Positions 49,569-59,355 of a stretch of 64,000 nt of DNA are shown one piece after another (positions within the stretch are counted from its first letter, which is position 1; each line of letters begins with the position of its first letter). Both the position numbers and the translations under genes were made by a program. Below the pieces are notes generated by a model. The model searched no databases, was not told the DNA's origin, and saw only the letters and a program-made list of their open reading frames with translations. Origin of the DNA: Streptomyces aurantiogriseus (GTDB lineage Bacteria; Actinomycetota; Actinomycetes; Streptomycetales; Streptomycetaceae); the NCBI RefSeq assembly GCF_014649375.1, contig NZ_BMSX01000010.1, positions 248,001-312,000 on the forward strand, in the 5' to 3' direction.

Positions 49569-50641
49569 CGGTGGTTCCCGGGGGTGGGCGAGCGGTGGGC
49601 GGGTGCAGCGCCTTCGCCCACGCCCGCGCGGGGGTCGCGATCGGCACCACTGCCTGTGCCTCTGGCGGGGTGGGGTGCGCTGCCGGCTTCCGCCCTCGTC
49701 CCGATCCGCAGCCGTACGTCCGTCCCGCCGCCGTCCGTGCCCGAGGTGAGGGTGAGTGTCGCTCCGATCAGCAGGGCCCGTTCGCGCATGCCTCGGATGC
49801 CGGCGCCCTCGGCCGTCGCCGGGCCCGGGCCGCTGCCGTTGTCCCGGACGAGAAGTTCGACACCGTCGGAGACCGGGCTGAGGCGGAGTTCGGCGCGGTC
49901 GGCGCCGGCGTGCCGGGCGGTGTTGGTGAGGGCTTCCTGGGCGACGCGGTAGAGCACGAGTTCGGTCTCCTCGGTCAGCGGTGGGAGCCCGGCCCGGAGG
50001 TCATGGCGGACCGTCAGCCCGTGGGTGGTGAACTCGGCCGCGAGGGAGCGCAGGGCGCTGACCAGGCCGAGTTCGTCGAGGACGCCGGGGCGCAGGCGGC
50101 GGGCGATGCGGCGGATCTCCTCGAGGCCGGCGCGGGTGGCCTCCTGTGCCTGGCCCACCTCCCCGCGAAGGTCGTCGGTGGCATGGTCGGCTACGCGCTT
50201 GAGCTGAAGGAGCACGGCGGTCAGGGTCTGGCCGACCTCGTCGTGGAGTTCGCGGGCGATGCGGTGCCGCTCGCGTTCCTGAGCGGACAGGGCCCGGGCG
50301 GCACTGGCCGCGCGTTCGGCCTCCAGCCGGTCGAGCATGGCGTTGTACGTCGTGATGAGCTCGGCGGTCTCCACCGGTCCGGCGACGACGGCACGAGCCC
50401 CGGGGCGCAGCAGGTCGGCGTCGGCCATGGCCCGGCCCAGGCGTCCGAGCGGGGCCAGTCCGACGCGCAGCACGACCGCGTTCACGGCGAGCAGGGCGGC
50501 CAGGCCCGCCACGACGACGAGCGCCTCGCCCGGAAGGACGGGCGTGGAGACGGTGACCGGGCCGAGGAGCAGCGCGGCGGCCACGATCAGGCCGACGGCG
50601 TTCAGGGCGAAGATCCGCCAGAACAGCGACACGTGCGCCAC
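49565..50641 (-). CDS. Membrane sensor histidine kinase (NarX type)
   Basis: About 358 residues if started at GTG 50641 (GGAGGAGGA immediately upstream; a GTG at 50632 is an alternative). Two membrane helices (FALNAVGLIVAAALLLG and EALVVVAGLAALLAVNAV) flank a very short external segment, then a HAMP-like region, DHp HisKA_3 motif RHRIARELHDEVGQTL with the phosphorylated His, and a HATPase domain (ALTNTARHAGA, DNGSG, GIRGMRERA). With almost no extracellular loop it probably senses the membrane or an intramembrane signal. Coupled to the NarL-type regulator. Confidence 0.87.
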   Translation of the reverse strand: MAHVSLFWRIFALNAVGLIVAAALLLGPVTVSTPVLPGEALVVVAGLAALLAVNAVVLRVGLAPLGRLGRAMADADLLRPGARAVVAGPVETAELITTYNAMLDRLEAERAASAARALSAQERERHRIARELHDEVGQTLTAVLLQLKRVADHATDDLRGEVGQAQEATRAGLEEIRRIARRLRPGVLDELGLVSALRSLAAEFTTHGLTVRHDLRAGLPPLTEETELVLYRVAQEALTNTARHAGADRAELRLSPVSDGVELLVRDNGSGPGPATAEGAGIRGMRERALLIGATLTLTSGTDGGGTDVRLRIGTRAEAGSAPHPARGTGSGADRDPRAGVGEGAAPAHRSPTPGNHR

Positions 50642-50994
50642 TCCTCCTCCCCGGCTCCTCGCCGCTCCCCGGCTCCTCGTCCATGGCACCGCCGTGACCA
50701 GCCTTTCCGTCCTCCGCCGGCCCTGTCCATCCGTCACGACACCCATGTCGCCACCGTACGGGGGGATGGCAGCATGGCGGCTCCGCGCCCAGGTGACCGG
50801 CGGCCTGCCCGGCCGCCGGACGAGACCTGCCCGGCCGCCGGGCGAGTGTCCGGACAACCGCCGGGCAAGGCCTGCACGACCGCGGGACGGGAACCTGTAC
50901 CGCCACGGAACCCGCACCACCACCCGGCCGCGCACACCGCGCGAACCACCAGTGACGAACCACCAGCGACGAACGACCAGCAAGGGGAAGAACC
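50642..50994. other. Divergent intergenic region with two tandem repeat arrays
   Basis: 353 bases between the kinase (minus) and the K+/H+ antiporter subunit (plus). Two 21-base repeats with one mismatch (CCTGCCCGGCCGCCGG-[A/G]-CGAG) occupy 50804-50824 and 50826-50846. Near 50941-50980 a ~14-base unit (GACGAACCACCAGC) is repeated almost three times. No ORF is supported. One of the arrays may be operator DNA. Confidence 0.55.
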
Positions 50995-51480
50995 GTGTCC
51001 GCTCCACGCCTCCGGACGACACCGCTGCCAGGCATCGGCGTTCAGTACGACCTCGTGACGCGCGAGCAGCGCCACCTGTCCGTGGTGGCGCACCGCGACG
51101 GCACCCGCACGGTGAGCGTGTACCGCGCGGACGACCCGGACTCCTGCGCTCAGTCCCTGCGGCTGACCGGCGCCGAGGCGGGCTCGCTGATCGACGCGCT
51201 GAAGCCGTCCCACCACAGCGCGAGCCTGCTGTACACCACGGACCTGGGGCTGGTCGCCGAACGCGTCGAGGTGGCGGCGACCTCGCGCTGGAACGGGCGA
51301 CTGCTGGGCGAGACCCGGATGCGCACGGAGACCGGCGCCTCGATCGTGGCGGTGCTGCGGCGGGCCGAGGCGATTCCGTCCCCGGCGCCGGACTTCCGCC
51401 TCGCGGGCGGTGACACCCTCATCGTCATCGGCACCCGCGAGGGCGTGGACGCGGCCGCGGCGATACTCGGGCGGGAGTGA
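50995..51480 (+). CDS. K+/H+ antiporter regulatory subunit (KhtT-like, TrkA-C)
   Basis: A 161-residue cytosolic protein (GTG start; AAGGGGAAGAACC upstream). Its C-terminal ~70 residues form an RCK-C/TrkA-C domain (RMRTETGASIVAVLRRAEAIPSP, GGDTLIVIGT), preceded by a small N-terminal domain (LPGIGVQYDLVTREQRHLSVV). In KhtTU systems this subunit gates potassium export by binding nucleotides. The membrane subunit gene follows four bases later, so both are one transcript. Confidence 0.85.
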   Translation: MSAPRLRTTPLPGIGVQYDLVTREQRHLSVVAHRDGTRTVSVYRADDPDSCAQSLRLTGAEAGSLIDALKPSHHSASLLYTTDLGLVAERVEVAATSRWNGRLLGETRMRTETGASIVAVLRRAEAIPSPAPDFRLAGGDTLIVIGTREGVDAAAAILGRE

Positions 51481-51484
51481 ACGC

Positions 51485-52708
51485 GTGCACTCCTCCGCCG
51501 TCCTGCTGATCGAGTTCGGTTCCATCATCCTCGGCCTCGGCCTGCTCGGCCGGTTCGCCGCCCGTTTCCGGTTCTCGCCCATCCCGCTGTATCTGCTGGC
51601 CGGTCTCGCCTTCGGCGAGGGTGGGCTGCTGCCGCTCGGCGCGAGCGAGGAGTTCGTCGCCACCGGCGCCGAGATCGGCGTCATCCTGCTGTTGCTGATG
51701 CTCGGCCTGGAGTACACGGCGAGCGATCTGGTCTCCAACCTCAAGGCGCACTACCCGTCCGGGCTCGTGGACTGCGCTCTCAACGCCCTGCCGGGCGCGG
51801 CCGCCGCGCTGTTGCTCGGCTGGGGCCCGGTGGCGGCCGTGGTGCTGGCGGGCGTCACCTGGATCTCGTCGTCGGGGGTCATCGCCAAGGTGCTGGGCGA
51901 CCTGGGCCGGGTCGGCAACCGGGAGACCCCGGTGATCCTGAGCGTCCTGGTGCTGGAGGACCTGGCGATGGCGGTCTACCTGCCGATCGTCACCGCCCTG
52001 GTGGCCGGGGCCGGGCTGGCGGCCGGCAGCATGACGCTCGCGATCGCGCTGGGCGTCGCGGGCCTCGTGCTGTTCGCGGCGGTGCGCCACGGCCGGGTCA
52101 TCTCCCGCTTCGTGTCGAGCGACGACCCGGAGAAACTGCTGCTTGTCGTCCTGGGGCTGACGATCCTGGTCGCCGGTGTGGCGCAGCAACTGCAGGTGTC
52201 GGCGGCGGTGGGCGCGTTCCTGGTGGGCATCGCGCTGTCCGGGGAGGTCGCCGAGGGTGCGCACACCCTGCTGAGTCCGTTGCGGGACCTGTTCGCCGCC
52301 GTCTTCTTCGTGTTCTTCGGGCTGCACACCGACCCGGCCAGCATCCCTCCGGTTCTGCTGCCCGCCCTCGCACTGGCTGCCGTCACCGCCGCCACGAAGA
52401 TCGCCACCGGGTACTGGGCGGCCCGACGCGCCGGGATCTCCGTCAAGGGCCGCTGGCGCGCGGGTGGAGCGCTGGTGGCGCGCGGGGAGTTCTCGATCGT
52501 CATCGCCGGGCTGGCGGTGACCGCCGGTATCGAGCCGTCCCTGGGCCCGCTGGCGACGGCGTACGTCCTGATCCTGGTCGTCCTGGGCCCGCTCACCGCC
52601 CGGTACACGGAACCGCTGGCGACGCGGTGGACCCGTCGCGGGGAGGCGCGCCGGGGCACGGCGAAGCAGGTCTCCGAGGCGCGGACGGAGACGCCTGTGG
52701 CTGACTGA
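51485..52708 (+). CDS. CPA2-family cation:proton antiporter membrane subunit (KhtU-like)
   Basis: A 407-residue protein from GTG 51485, five bases after the previous stop. About 12 hydrophobic segments are seen, starting LLIEFGSIILGLGLLGRFAARF and including the CPA2 motifs GLEYTASDL and GVTWISSSGVIAKVLGDL, and GAFLVGIALSG. It would export potassium in exchange for protons, controlled by the preceding TrkA-C subunit. The C-terminus lacks an RCK domain, which is why a separate regulatory subunit is needed. Confidence 0.88.
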   Translation: MHSSAVLLIEFGSIILGLGLLGRFAARFRFSPIPLYLLAGLAFGEGGLLPLGASEEFVATGAEIGVILLLLMLGLEYTASDLVSNLKAHYPSGLVDCALNALPGAAAALLLGWGPVAAVVLAGVTWISSSGVIAKVLGDLGRVGNRETPVILSVLVLEDLAMAVYLPIVTALVAGAGLAAGSMTLAIALGVAGLVLFAAVRHGRVISRFVSSDDPEKLLLVVLGLTILVAGVAQQLQVSAAVGAFLVGIALSGEVAEGAHTLLSPLRDLFAAVFFVFFGLHTDPASIPPVLLPALALAAVTAATKIATGYWAARRAGISVKGRWRAGGALVARGEFSIVIAGLAVTAGIEPSLGPLATAYVLILVVLGPLTARYTEPLATRWTRRGEARRGTAKQVSEARTETPVAD

Positions 52709-52715
52709 GGCGGGG

Positions 52716-52745
52716 GACCGCAGGTGACCGCAGGGAACCGCAGGT
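52716..52745 (+). repeat. Three tandem 10-bp repeats
   Basis: GACCGCAGGT, GACCGCAGGG and AACCGCAGGT follow the antiporter stop by seven bases. They are too short to call a terminator; no stable stem forms. Confidence 0.75.
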
Positions 52746-52950
52746 ACGGCCTCGCCGCACGGCACAGGCGACACCGACGGCGTACCTCACGCCACGTCGA
52801 TGGCGTACGTCACACCGGAGCGTGGCTGGATCATGGAGTCCCGGCGAGGGGCTCATGGCATGCTCATGGCTCGTTACCGGTGAGTAAGCAGATCGAGCAC
52901 ACCTGCCCTGCCGGCTTCCCTTCACCGCCCCCCACCTTCCAGGACTGACC

Positions 52951-54432
52951 TTGCGCAGACGCACAGGGCTCACGCGTGCCCTCATACCCGCCTTAGCCGC
53001 AACCTCTCTCCTCCTCGCCGCCGGCTGCTCCTCTCCCCCGTCGCGGGCCGAGCACGCTGCCGCCACCTCCAGCCCGCAGGCCGGCACGGGCACGGCGGAC
53101 ACCTCCTCCGCCGACCGCTCGCTCGCCGTGGCGGCCGCGCCCGTCGACGCCCCGACGGCCACCGCCCGCCCCGGCACGTCCGGCGGGCAGGCCCACCGCA
53201 CGAAGCTCAGCGTGAGCGCGTACGACGACAAGACCCGGCGGGCCGTCATCGCCTCCGGCCACTCGGGGCGATCCGACGACTCCGCAGACTCCGACAGCTC
53301 TCACGGCTCCGACAACTCCAACGACGAGAGGGGCGACGCGAGTTCCGCGGGCCCCTCGACTTCCCCGAGCGCGTCGGAGACGGCCGACCACCCCGTTGTC
53401 GGCGACGTCATCGCCAGCGCCCCCGCCCCCGGCGCGCCGAACGGGCTCCTCGCCGAGGTCACGAAGGTGATCGGCGAGACCGACGAGGGCACGGAGGTGC
53501 AGACCCGGCCCGCCCAGCTCAACGCCCTGCTCGGGGACGACACCGCGAAGGGCAGCGTGCCGGTCGACCCGGCCGCCTTCGATGTGGACAAGCTGCTGCC
53601 CGACGTGGACGTCTCCTGGTCCCGGACGGATGACGTGCACGTCGGCCCCGAAGGGGCGACCGTCCCCCTCGGCAGCCTGCGCCTCGATGTGCGCGCCGAC
53701 CTGCCGGCCGTCGGCAACACCGCCGCGTCGGCGGACGCCTCGATCTCCGGCTATGTGCAGGTCGCCCCGCAGGTCGACTTCCGCTACGGCGGCGAGGGCA
53801 CCGGCGCCGCGCCGGCTTCGGCATACCTGGGCGTGTCCGGAGACTGGACCTCGGGCTGGTCGCTGAAAGGCCGCGCCGGCGCTTCCACGACTGCGGTGCG
53901 GATCCCCTTCGCCACCCTGCATGCCGACCCGGTGCTCCAGGTCGGCCCCGTCCCCGTCGTGGTCAACCTCGACCTGACCTGCTACGTCGAGGTCAGCGGC
54001 GACGGCAGGATCACCGTCGACGTCGAGCAGAGCCTCAAGGGCGACTTCAAGGCCGGCGGCACCTTCGGCCTCGCCCAGGGCTGGACCCCCGTCAGTTCCT
54101 CCGACATGACGAGCACCCCGGTCCGGACCTCCGTCACCACCGCCGGCACCGTGAAGGCGGCCCTCGGCGCCCAGGCCACGGTCGGCCTGTACGGCAGCGT
54201 CGGCGTCGTCGCCGATCTGGCGCCGTACGTGCGCGGCGAGGGCACGGCCACGGTCACCGGCACGGACGACGTGTTCGAAGCCGACGGTTCCTGGGCCGTG
54301 TACGGCGGCGTCGATCTGAAGGGCACCCTGCGCCTGCAGCTGTCGATCTTCGGCACACCGGTGTTCCAGCGGGACATCCCGCTGGGCGCACTGAACCGGG
54401 AGTGGAAGCTGGCGGGAAGCGCAGCGCCGTAA
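52951..54432 (+). CDS. Secreted lipoprotein, unknown function
   Basis: A 493-residue protein started by TTG 52951 (AGGACTGACC). The signal is clear: RRRTGLTRALIP, hydrophobic AATSLLLAAGC with a lipobox LAAGC (Cys26). A Ser/Ala/Asp-rich linker (residues ~27-150, including DDSADSDSSHGSDNSNDERG) leads to a beta-rich C-terminal region with VQVAPQVDFRYG, LDLTCYVEVSGDGRITVD and TATVTGTDDVFEADGS. No enzyme motif is present. It may be an extracellular or cell-surface structural protein; homologs appear in Streptomyces but I know no function. Confidence 0.7.
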   Translation: MRRRTGLTRALIPALAATSLLLAAGCSSPPSRAEHAAATSSPQAGTGTADTSSADRSLAVAAAPVDAPTATARPGTSGGQAHRTKLSVSAYDDKTRRAVIASGHSGRSDDSADSDSSHGSDNSNDERGDASSAGPSTSPSASETADHPVVGDVIASAPAPGAPNGLLAEVTKVIGETDEGTEVQTRPAQLNALLGDDTAKGSVPVDPAAFDVDKLLPDVDVSWSRTDDVHVGPEGATVPLGSLRLDVRADLPAVGNTAASADASISGYVQVAPQVDFRYGGEGTGAAPASAYLGVSGDWTSGWSLKGRAGASTTAVRIPFATLHADPVLQVGPVPVVVNLDLTCYVEVSGDGRITVDVEQSLKGDFKAGGTFGLAQGWTPVSSSDMTSTPVRTSVTTAGTVKAALGAQATVGLYGSVGVVADLAPYVRGEGTATVTGTDDVFEADGSWAVYGGVDLKGTLRLQLSIFGTPVFQRDIPLGALNREWKLAGSAAP

Positions 54433-54469
54433 CCGGACGCCGGGCGACACGCCCGCCAACGCAGGCCCC

Positions 54470-54877
54470 TCAGGCTGCGCCGCCGGGGACCCATCCCTGG
54501 CGGCGCAGCACCGCCGACACGTCCGGAGCCTCGTAGTGCTCGCCCTTGAGGACCTTGCCGTCGGCGCGGCGGGCGATCTCACCGTCCGGGCCCAGCTTGC
54601 TCATGTTGGAGCGGTGGATCTCGGCTATCACCGCGTCGAGGTCGATCCCGTGCACCAGGGCCGTGCCGTAGGCGACGTAGACGACATCCGCCAGCTCGTG
54701 CGCGAGCCGGTCCAGCGGGCCGCTCACCGACACCTCGGCGACTTCGGCGGCCTCCTCGGCGAGCAGTTCCCCGCGGTGCGCGGCGAGGCGGGGCGACACC
54801 TCGGTCGGCGCACTGCGGACGTCGAGCCCGAAGGCGCGGTGGAATTCACGGACCAGGTCGGCGGGCGAAGAACTCAT
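54470..54877 (-). CDS. MazG-like nucleotide pyrophosphohydrolase
   Basis: A 135-residue protein from ATG 54877 (SSSPADLVREFHRAFG). It has the all-alpha NTP pyrophosphohydrolase pattern: EELLAEEAAEV-like EExxE (LLAEEAAEVAEV, ~42-53), a second acidic ELADVVYVAYG helix (~67-77, ExxD) that together bind magnesium. Such enzymes hydrolyse nucleoside triphosphates, including non-canonical ones. C-terminal residues (KVLKGEHYEAPDV) match the HisE/MazG-like DUF family in Streptomyces. The divergent TAXI-type gene shares its upstream region. Confidence 0.8.
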   Translation of the reverse strand: MSSSPADLVREFHRAFGLDVRSAPTEVSPRLAAHRGELLAEEAAEVAEVSVSGPLDRLAHELADVVYVAYGTALVHGIDLDAVIAEIHRSNMSKLGPDGEIARRADGKVLKGEHYEAPDVSAVLRRQGWVPGGAA

Positions 54878-54995
54878 GCACCGACTGTAACGACGGCCAC
54901 TGACACCACCCCCTGATCGGCTGACGCCTCCTCCGAAGCTCGCCCTGTGAGCCCCGCCCTGGTCAGCCCCGCCCCCGCCTGGCAGGATCGCGCGC

Positions 54996-55994
54996 ATGTC
55001 CAAGGTGTTCCCCCGTGTCGGCAGGCGCCGGGCCCTGCAGGGTTCGGCCGCCGGTGCCGTCGTCCTCGGGCTGCTGCTGTGGTGGCTGCTGCCCCTGGGC
55101 GAGGACCCGCCGAGCGGCACGATCACCTTCAGCACGGGCACGACCAGCGGCGTCTACTACGAGTACGGCAGCCGTCTGCGCACCGAGCTCGCCGAGGACA
55201 TGCCGCGCCTGGACGTGAACCTGACGACCAGCAACGGATCGCAGGAGAACGTCGCGCGCGTGGCGGAGGGCAAGGCGGACTTCACCATCGCCGCGGCCGA
55301 CGCCGTGGCGACGTACGAGGAGCAGCACCGCGGCGCCGCCGCCCGTCTGCGCGGGGTCGCCCGCCTGTACGACGACTACGTCCAGCTCGTCGTGGGGCGC
55401 GACTCGGACATCCAGTCCGTCGCGGACCTGAAGGGGAAGCGGGTCGCGACCGGTCTGCCCCGCTCAGGTGTGCGACTCATCGCCAACCGGGTGCTCAAGG
55501 CGGCCGGCCTGGACCCGGCGAAGGACCTCACGGCCGTGTCGGAGGGCATCGACACCGGGCCCGAGCGGCTGAAGCTGGGGAAGATCGACGCCTTCTTCTG
55601 GTCCGGCGGGGTGCCGACGGCCGGTCTGGAGAAGCTGGCCGACAGCTTCATCTTCCGGTTCGTGCCGATCGACGTCGAGCTCGTCGCCAAGATGCACGAG
55701 CGGGACGACGCCACCGGCTACTACCGGGCCACCAACATGCCCGAGTCGGCCTACCCCACCATCCAGAACGGCTCGACCGTACCGACGATCGCGGTCTCCA
55801 ACCTGCTGATGACCCGCACGGACGTGGACCCCCGGCTCACCGAGTGGCTGACCCGGACCGTGATCAAGAGCCGGGACGGCATCGGAGCGCACGTCCACTC
55901 CGCCCAGCTGGTCGATCTGCGCACGGCCATCTACACCGACCCGCTCCCGCTGCACGAGGGCGCCCGTCGCTACTACCGGTCCGTCAAGCCGTAG
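54996..55994 (+). CDS. TAXI-family TRAP-type solute-binding protein
   Basis: A 332-residue exported protein: N-terminal RRRALQGSAAGAVVLGLLLWWLLP looks like a signal anchor with an RR motif. The binding domain has the TAXI pattern ITFSTGTTSGVYYEYGSRL, SNGSQENVARVAEGKADFTIAAAD, DLKGKRVATG, GKIDAFFWSGG. TAXI proteins bind ligands such as glutamate or glutamine for TRAP transporters, but no TRAP membrane subunits are adjacent. Its neighbour is the gluR-gluK two-component system, so sensing of a glutamate-like ligand is a reasonable inference. Confidence 0.82.
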   Translation: MSKVFPRVGRRRALQGSAAGAVVLGLLLWWLLPLGEDPPSGTITFSTGTTSGVYYEYGSRLRTELAEDMPRLDVNLTTSNGSQENVARVAEGKADFTIAAADAVATYEEQHRGAAARLRGVARLYDDYVQLVVGRDSDIQSVADLKGKRVATGLPRSGVRLIANRVLKAAGLDPAKDLTAVSEGIDTGPERLKLGKIDAFFWSGGVPTAGLEKLADSFIFRFVPIDVELVAKMHERDDATGYYRATNMPESAYPTIQNGSTVPTIAVSNLLMTRTDVDPRLTEWLTRTVIKSRDGIGAHVHSAQLVDLRTAIYTDPLPLHEGARRYYRSVKP

Positions 55995-56053
55995 AAACGC
56001 CTGGAGCCGCGGAAACGGCTCGAGCGCCGCGAAACGATCCAGGCCGTCACGGC

Positions 56054-57466
56054 TCAGGCCGTCGGTCCCGTCCGGGGCACCGACACCGTCACCTTCAGCC
56101 CGCTCGGCTCGTGATGGTCGTACGACAGCGAGCCGCCGCCGGCCGCGAGCAGGGTGCGGGAGATGGACAGGCCCAGACCGGAGCCCTTGATGTTCTGGTG
56201 GCGGCCGCTGCGCCAGAAGCGGTCGCCCACGCGCGCGAGTTCCTCGTCGGTCAGGCCGGGGCCGTTGTCCGTGACGACGATGGTCGAGGCGTCGCCGTTG
56301 GAGGCGACCGTCACCTCCACGCTCTCGCCCTCCGGCGTGAACTTCACCGCGTTGTCGATCACCGCGTCCAGGGCGCTGGACAGCGTGACCGGGTCGGCCC
56401 ATGCCGTGGTGGCCGGGCAGTCGCCCACCAGGCGGACGCCCTTGGCCTCGGCGGTGGGCGCCCAGGCCGCGACGCGCTCGGCGGTCAGCGCGCCGATGTC
56501 GGTGACCCTGAGGTCGGCCTCGGTGTGCTCGGCCAGGGCCAGGTCGAGCAGATCGTCCAGAACCTGGGCGAGGCGCTTGCCCTCGCTCTGGACGGAGGCG
56601 ATCTCCTCGTTGCCCTCCGGAAGCTCGTAAGCCAGCAGTTCGATGCGCAGCAGCAGCGCCGCGAGCGGGTTGCGCAGCTGGTGCGAGGCGTCGGCGACGA
56701 AGGCGCGCTGCTGCTCCAGCACGTCCTCGACGTTGCCCGCCATCTCGTTGAACGACCGGGCCAGGCGCCTCAGTTCCGGCGGACCGCTCGCGACCGCGAC
56801 CCGGGACTTCAGGCGCCCGGTGGCGATGTCGTGGGTGGTGGCGTCCAGGACGCGTACGGGCTTGAGCACCCATCCGGTCAGGCGCAGGGCGGCGCCTATG
56901 GCGAGCAGCATCGCGGCGATCTCGCCGGCGCCGACGATCAGCCAGCCGTGCAGGATCCGCGACCGCATCGCGCCGGTGGGCGAGTCGGTGACGACGACCG
57001 CGACGACGTCGCCGTCCCGGATCACCGGCGACGCCACCACCAGCCGGTTGCGCTGCCAGGGCCACACCTGCTTCGGGTCGTGGCTGCGACGGCTGAGCAG
57101 CGCCTCCTCGAACGCGTCCCGCACCTCCCCCGTTTCGGGGAGGTACCAGTCCCTCGGCGCGTGAGCCATGGGGGTGTCGGTGCGGTAGAAGACACCGGCA
57201 CGAATGCCGTAGACCTCGTAGTAGCTGGCCAGCTCGCGGCTGAGTGTCTCGCGCCGCTCGTCGTTGCTCGTGGACGTGGTACCGGACGTTCCGGTGGGTG
57301 CGGTGACGAACTGGGCGAGGGCCGCGAAGCGCGCCGTGTCGTCGATGCGGTCCACGACCACCTTCTGCTGCTGCGCCCCGGCCACGCTGACGGCGAGGGG
57401 CACGCCGAGCGCGAGCAGCACGGCCGCCATCAGGACGATGAGCAGCGGCAGGAGACGTGTGCGCAA
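56054..57466 (-). CDS. gluK: Sensor histidine kinase (GluK-like)
   Basis: A 470-residue kinase with TTG start, ten bases after the regulator's stop (GGGGATCGC). Two membrane helices (residues ~4-27 and a second at ~170-190) enclose a ~140-residue extracellular sensor. HAMP (ATGRLKSRVAVASGP), DHp with phospho-His in FVADASHQLRNPLAALL (~262) and a HATPase (DNAVKFTPEG, DNGPGL, GSGLGLSISRTLL) follow. In S. coelicolor a kinase-regulator pair in this position beside gluABCD was described as GluK-GluR, responding to glutamate; the assignment here rests on that synteny. Confidence 0.85.
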   Translation of the reverse strand: MRTRLLPLLIVLMAAVLLALGVPLAVSVAGAQQQKVVVDRIDDTARFAALAQFVTAPTGTSGTTSTSNDERRETLSRELASYYEVYGIRAGVFYRTDTPMAHAPRDWYLPETGEVRDAFEEALLSRRSHDPKQVWPWQRNRLVVASPVIRDGDVVAVVVTDSPTGAMRSRILHGWLIVGAGEIAAMLLAIGAALRLTGWVLKPVRVLDATTHDIATGRLKSRVAVASGPPELRRLARSFNEMAGNVEDVLEQQRAFVADASHQLRNPLAALLLRIELLAYELPEGNEEIASVQSEGKRLAQVLDDLLDLALAEHTEADLRVTDIGALTAERVAAWAPTAEAKGVRLVGDCPATTAWADPVTLSSALDAVIDNAVKFTPEGESVEVTVASNGDASTIVVTDNGPGLTDEELARVGDRFWRSGRHQNIKGSGLGLSISRTLLAAGGGSLSYDHHEPSGLKVTVSVPRTGPTA

Positions 57467-57476
57467 GCGATCCCCG

Positions 57477-58163
57477 CTACGCGGCCGGGGCGACGAGCCG
57501 GTAGCCGACGCCGCGTACGGTCTCGATCAGCGCGGGCATGCGCAGCTTGGCGCGCAGGGAGGCGACGTGCACCTCCAGGGTGCGTCCGGTCCCCTCCCAG
57601 CTGGTGCGCCATACCTCGCTGATGATCTGCTCCCGGCGGAAGACGACGCCGGGACGCTGGGCGAGGAGCGCCAGGAGGTCGAACTCCTTGCGGGTCAGTT
57701 GGACAACCGAACCGTCCACGGTGACACGTCTGGTGGGCAGTTCGATGTGCACGGGCCCGAGGCTGAGGGTGCTCTCGCCGGCCGCGGCCGGATCCTCGTG
57801 GACGGTGCGCCGGCTGACGGCATGGATCCGGGCGAGCAGCTCTCCCGTGTCGTACGGCTTCACCACGTAGTCGTCGGCGCCCAGGTTGAGGCCGTGGATG
57901 CGGGAACGCACGTCGGAGCGGGCCGTCACCATGATCACCGGGGTGGCGGTGCGCTTGCGGATCTTGCCGCAGACCTCGTAGCCGTCCTGGTCGGGCAGGC
58001 CCAGGTCGAGCAGGACGACACCGAAGCCGGGGCCCTCCGGGACGAGCGCCTGGAGCGCCTCCTCGCCGCTGCGCGCGTGAGTGACGTCGAAACCGTGCCG
58101 CTTCAGGACCGCGGACAGCGCGGCGGCGACATGGTTGTCGTCCTCGACGAGCAGCAGTCTCAT
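57477..58163 (-). CDS. gluR: OmpR/PhoB-family response regulator (GluR-like)
   Basis: A 228-residue protein from ATG 58163 (GGAGGCCGGG directly upstream). The receiver domain has the acidic pair at residues 8-9, phospho-Asp in VVLLDLGLP (~53), Thr in MVTARSD and Lys in VVKPYD. The C-terminal winged helix is typical (VVQLTRKEFDLLALLAQRPG, GRTLEVHVASLRAKL, IETVRGVGYRL). It lies divergently from gluA across 324 bases; control of gluABCD is supported by knowledge of the Streptomyces GluR-GluK system. Confidence 0.88.
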   Translation of the reverse strand: MRLLLVEDDNHVAAALSAVLKRHGFDVTHARSGEEALQALVPEGPGFGVVLLDLGLPDQDGYEVCGKIRKRTATPVIMVTARSDVRSRIHGLNLGADDYVVKPYDTGELLARIHAVSRRTVHEDPAAAGESTLSLGPVHIELPTRRVTVDGSVVQLTRKEFDLLALLAQRPGVVFRREQIISEVWRTSWEGTGRTLEVHVASLRAKLRMPALIETVRGVGYRLVAPAA

Positions 58164-58487
58164 CCCGGCCTCCTCCGGTTCATCGGGCGTACGGTCCGGC
58201 TCTGTACAAAGTCGCACGACCCAGGCGTACGGTTCCGGCGCGTGCAGAAGCGCGGCACGCCCGCGTGCACCAAGGCAGTCACGCTGATGGACGAGGACGC
58301 CGTCAAGTGGGTTCCGGTTGCGCGGCGCTTCCGTTATCCGGCCGATACGCGCGCAGGTCACAAGTGCTACGACGGGTGTCCGATTGCTATCGGATCGTGA
58401 TGCTCAGATTCCCCTCAGATGTAATGACGCTGGTCGAGACTGGTTACTACTGTCCTCCGAAACCGAGGAGGACGGAGCCTGAGAGCG
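58164..58487. promoter_or_regulatory. Divergent gluR/gluA regulatory region
   Basis: 324 bases. Near the gluA end GTCCTCC-N8-GGAGGAC (58452-58473) is a perfect 7-bp inverted repeat followed by the gluA start; it may be a regulatory mRNA hairpin or an operator. The stretch at 58395-58450 (ATTCCCCTCAGATGTAATG, TGGTTACTACTGT) is AT-richer than average and is the likely promoter. No ORF supported. Confidence 0.5.
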
Positions 58488-59264
<777 letters not shown>

Positions 59265-59355
59265 CGCGCCCCGGCGCACCCGACGACCTGCGTCACCCCG
59301 CCTTTCGACGGCCCGTATTCCTTCATCCCGAAGGCATCATCAAAGGAAGTTCACC

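Noticed and set aside
54947..57622. Plus-strand 891-codon frame across the TAXI gene and gluK
   Set aside because: Runs through a coding gene in another frame and antisense to gluK; no domain identity.
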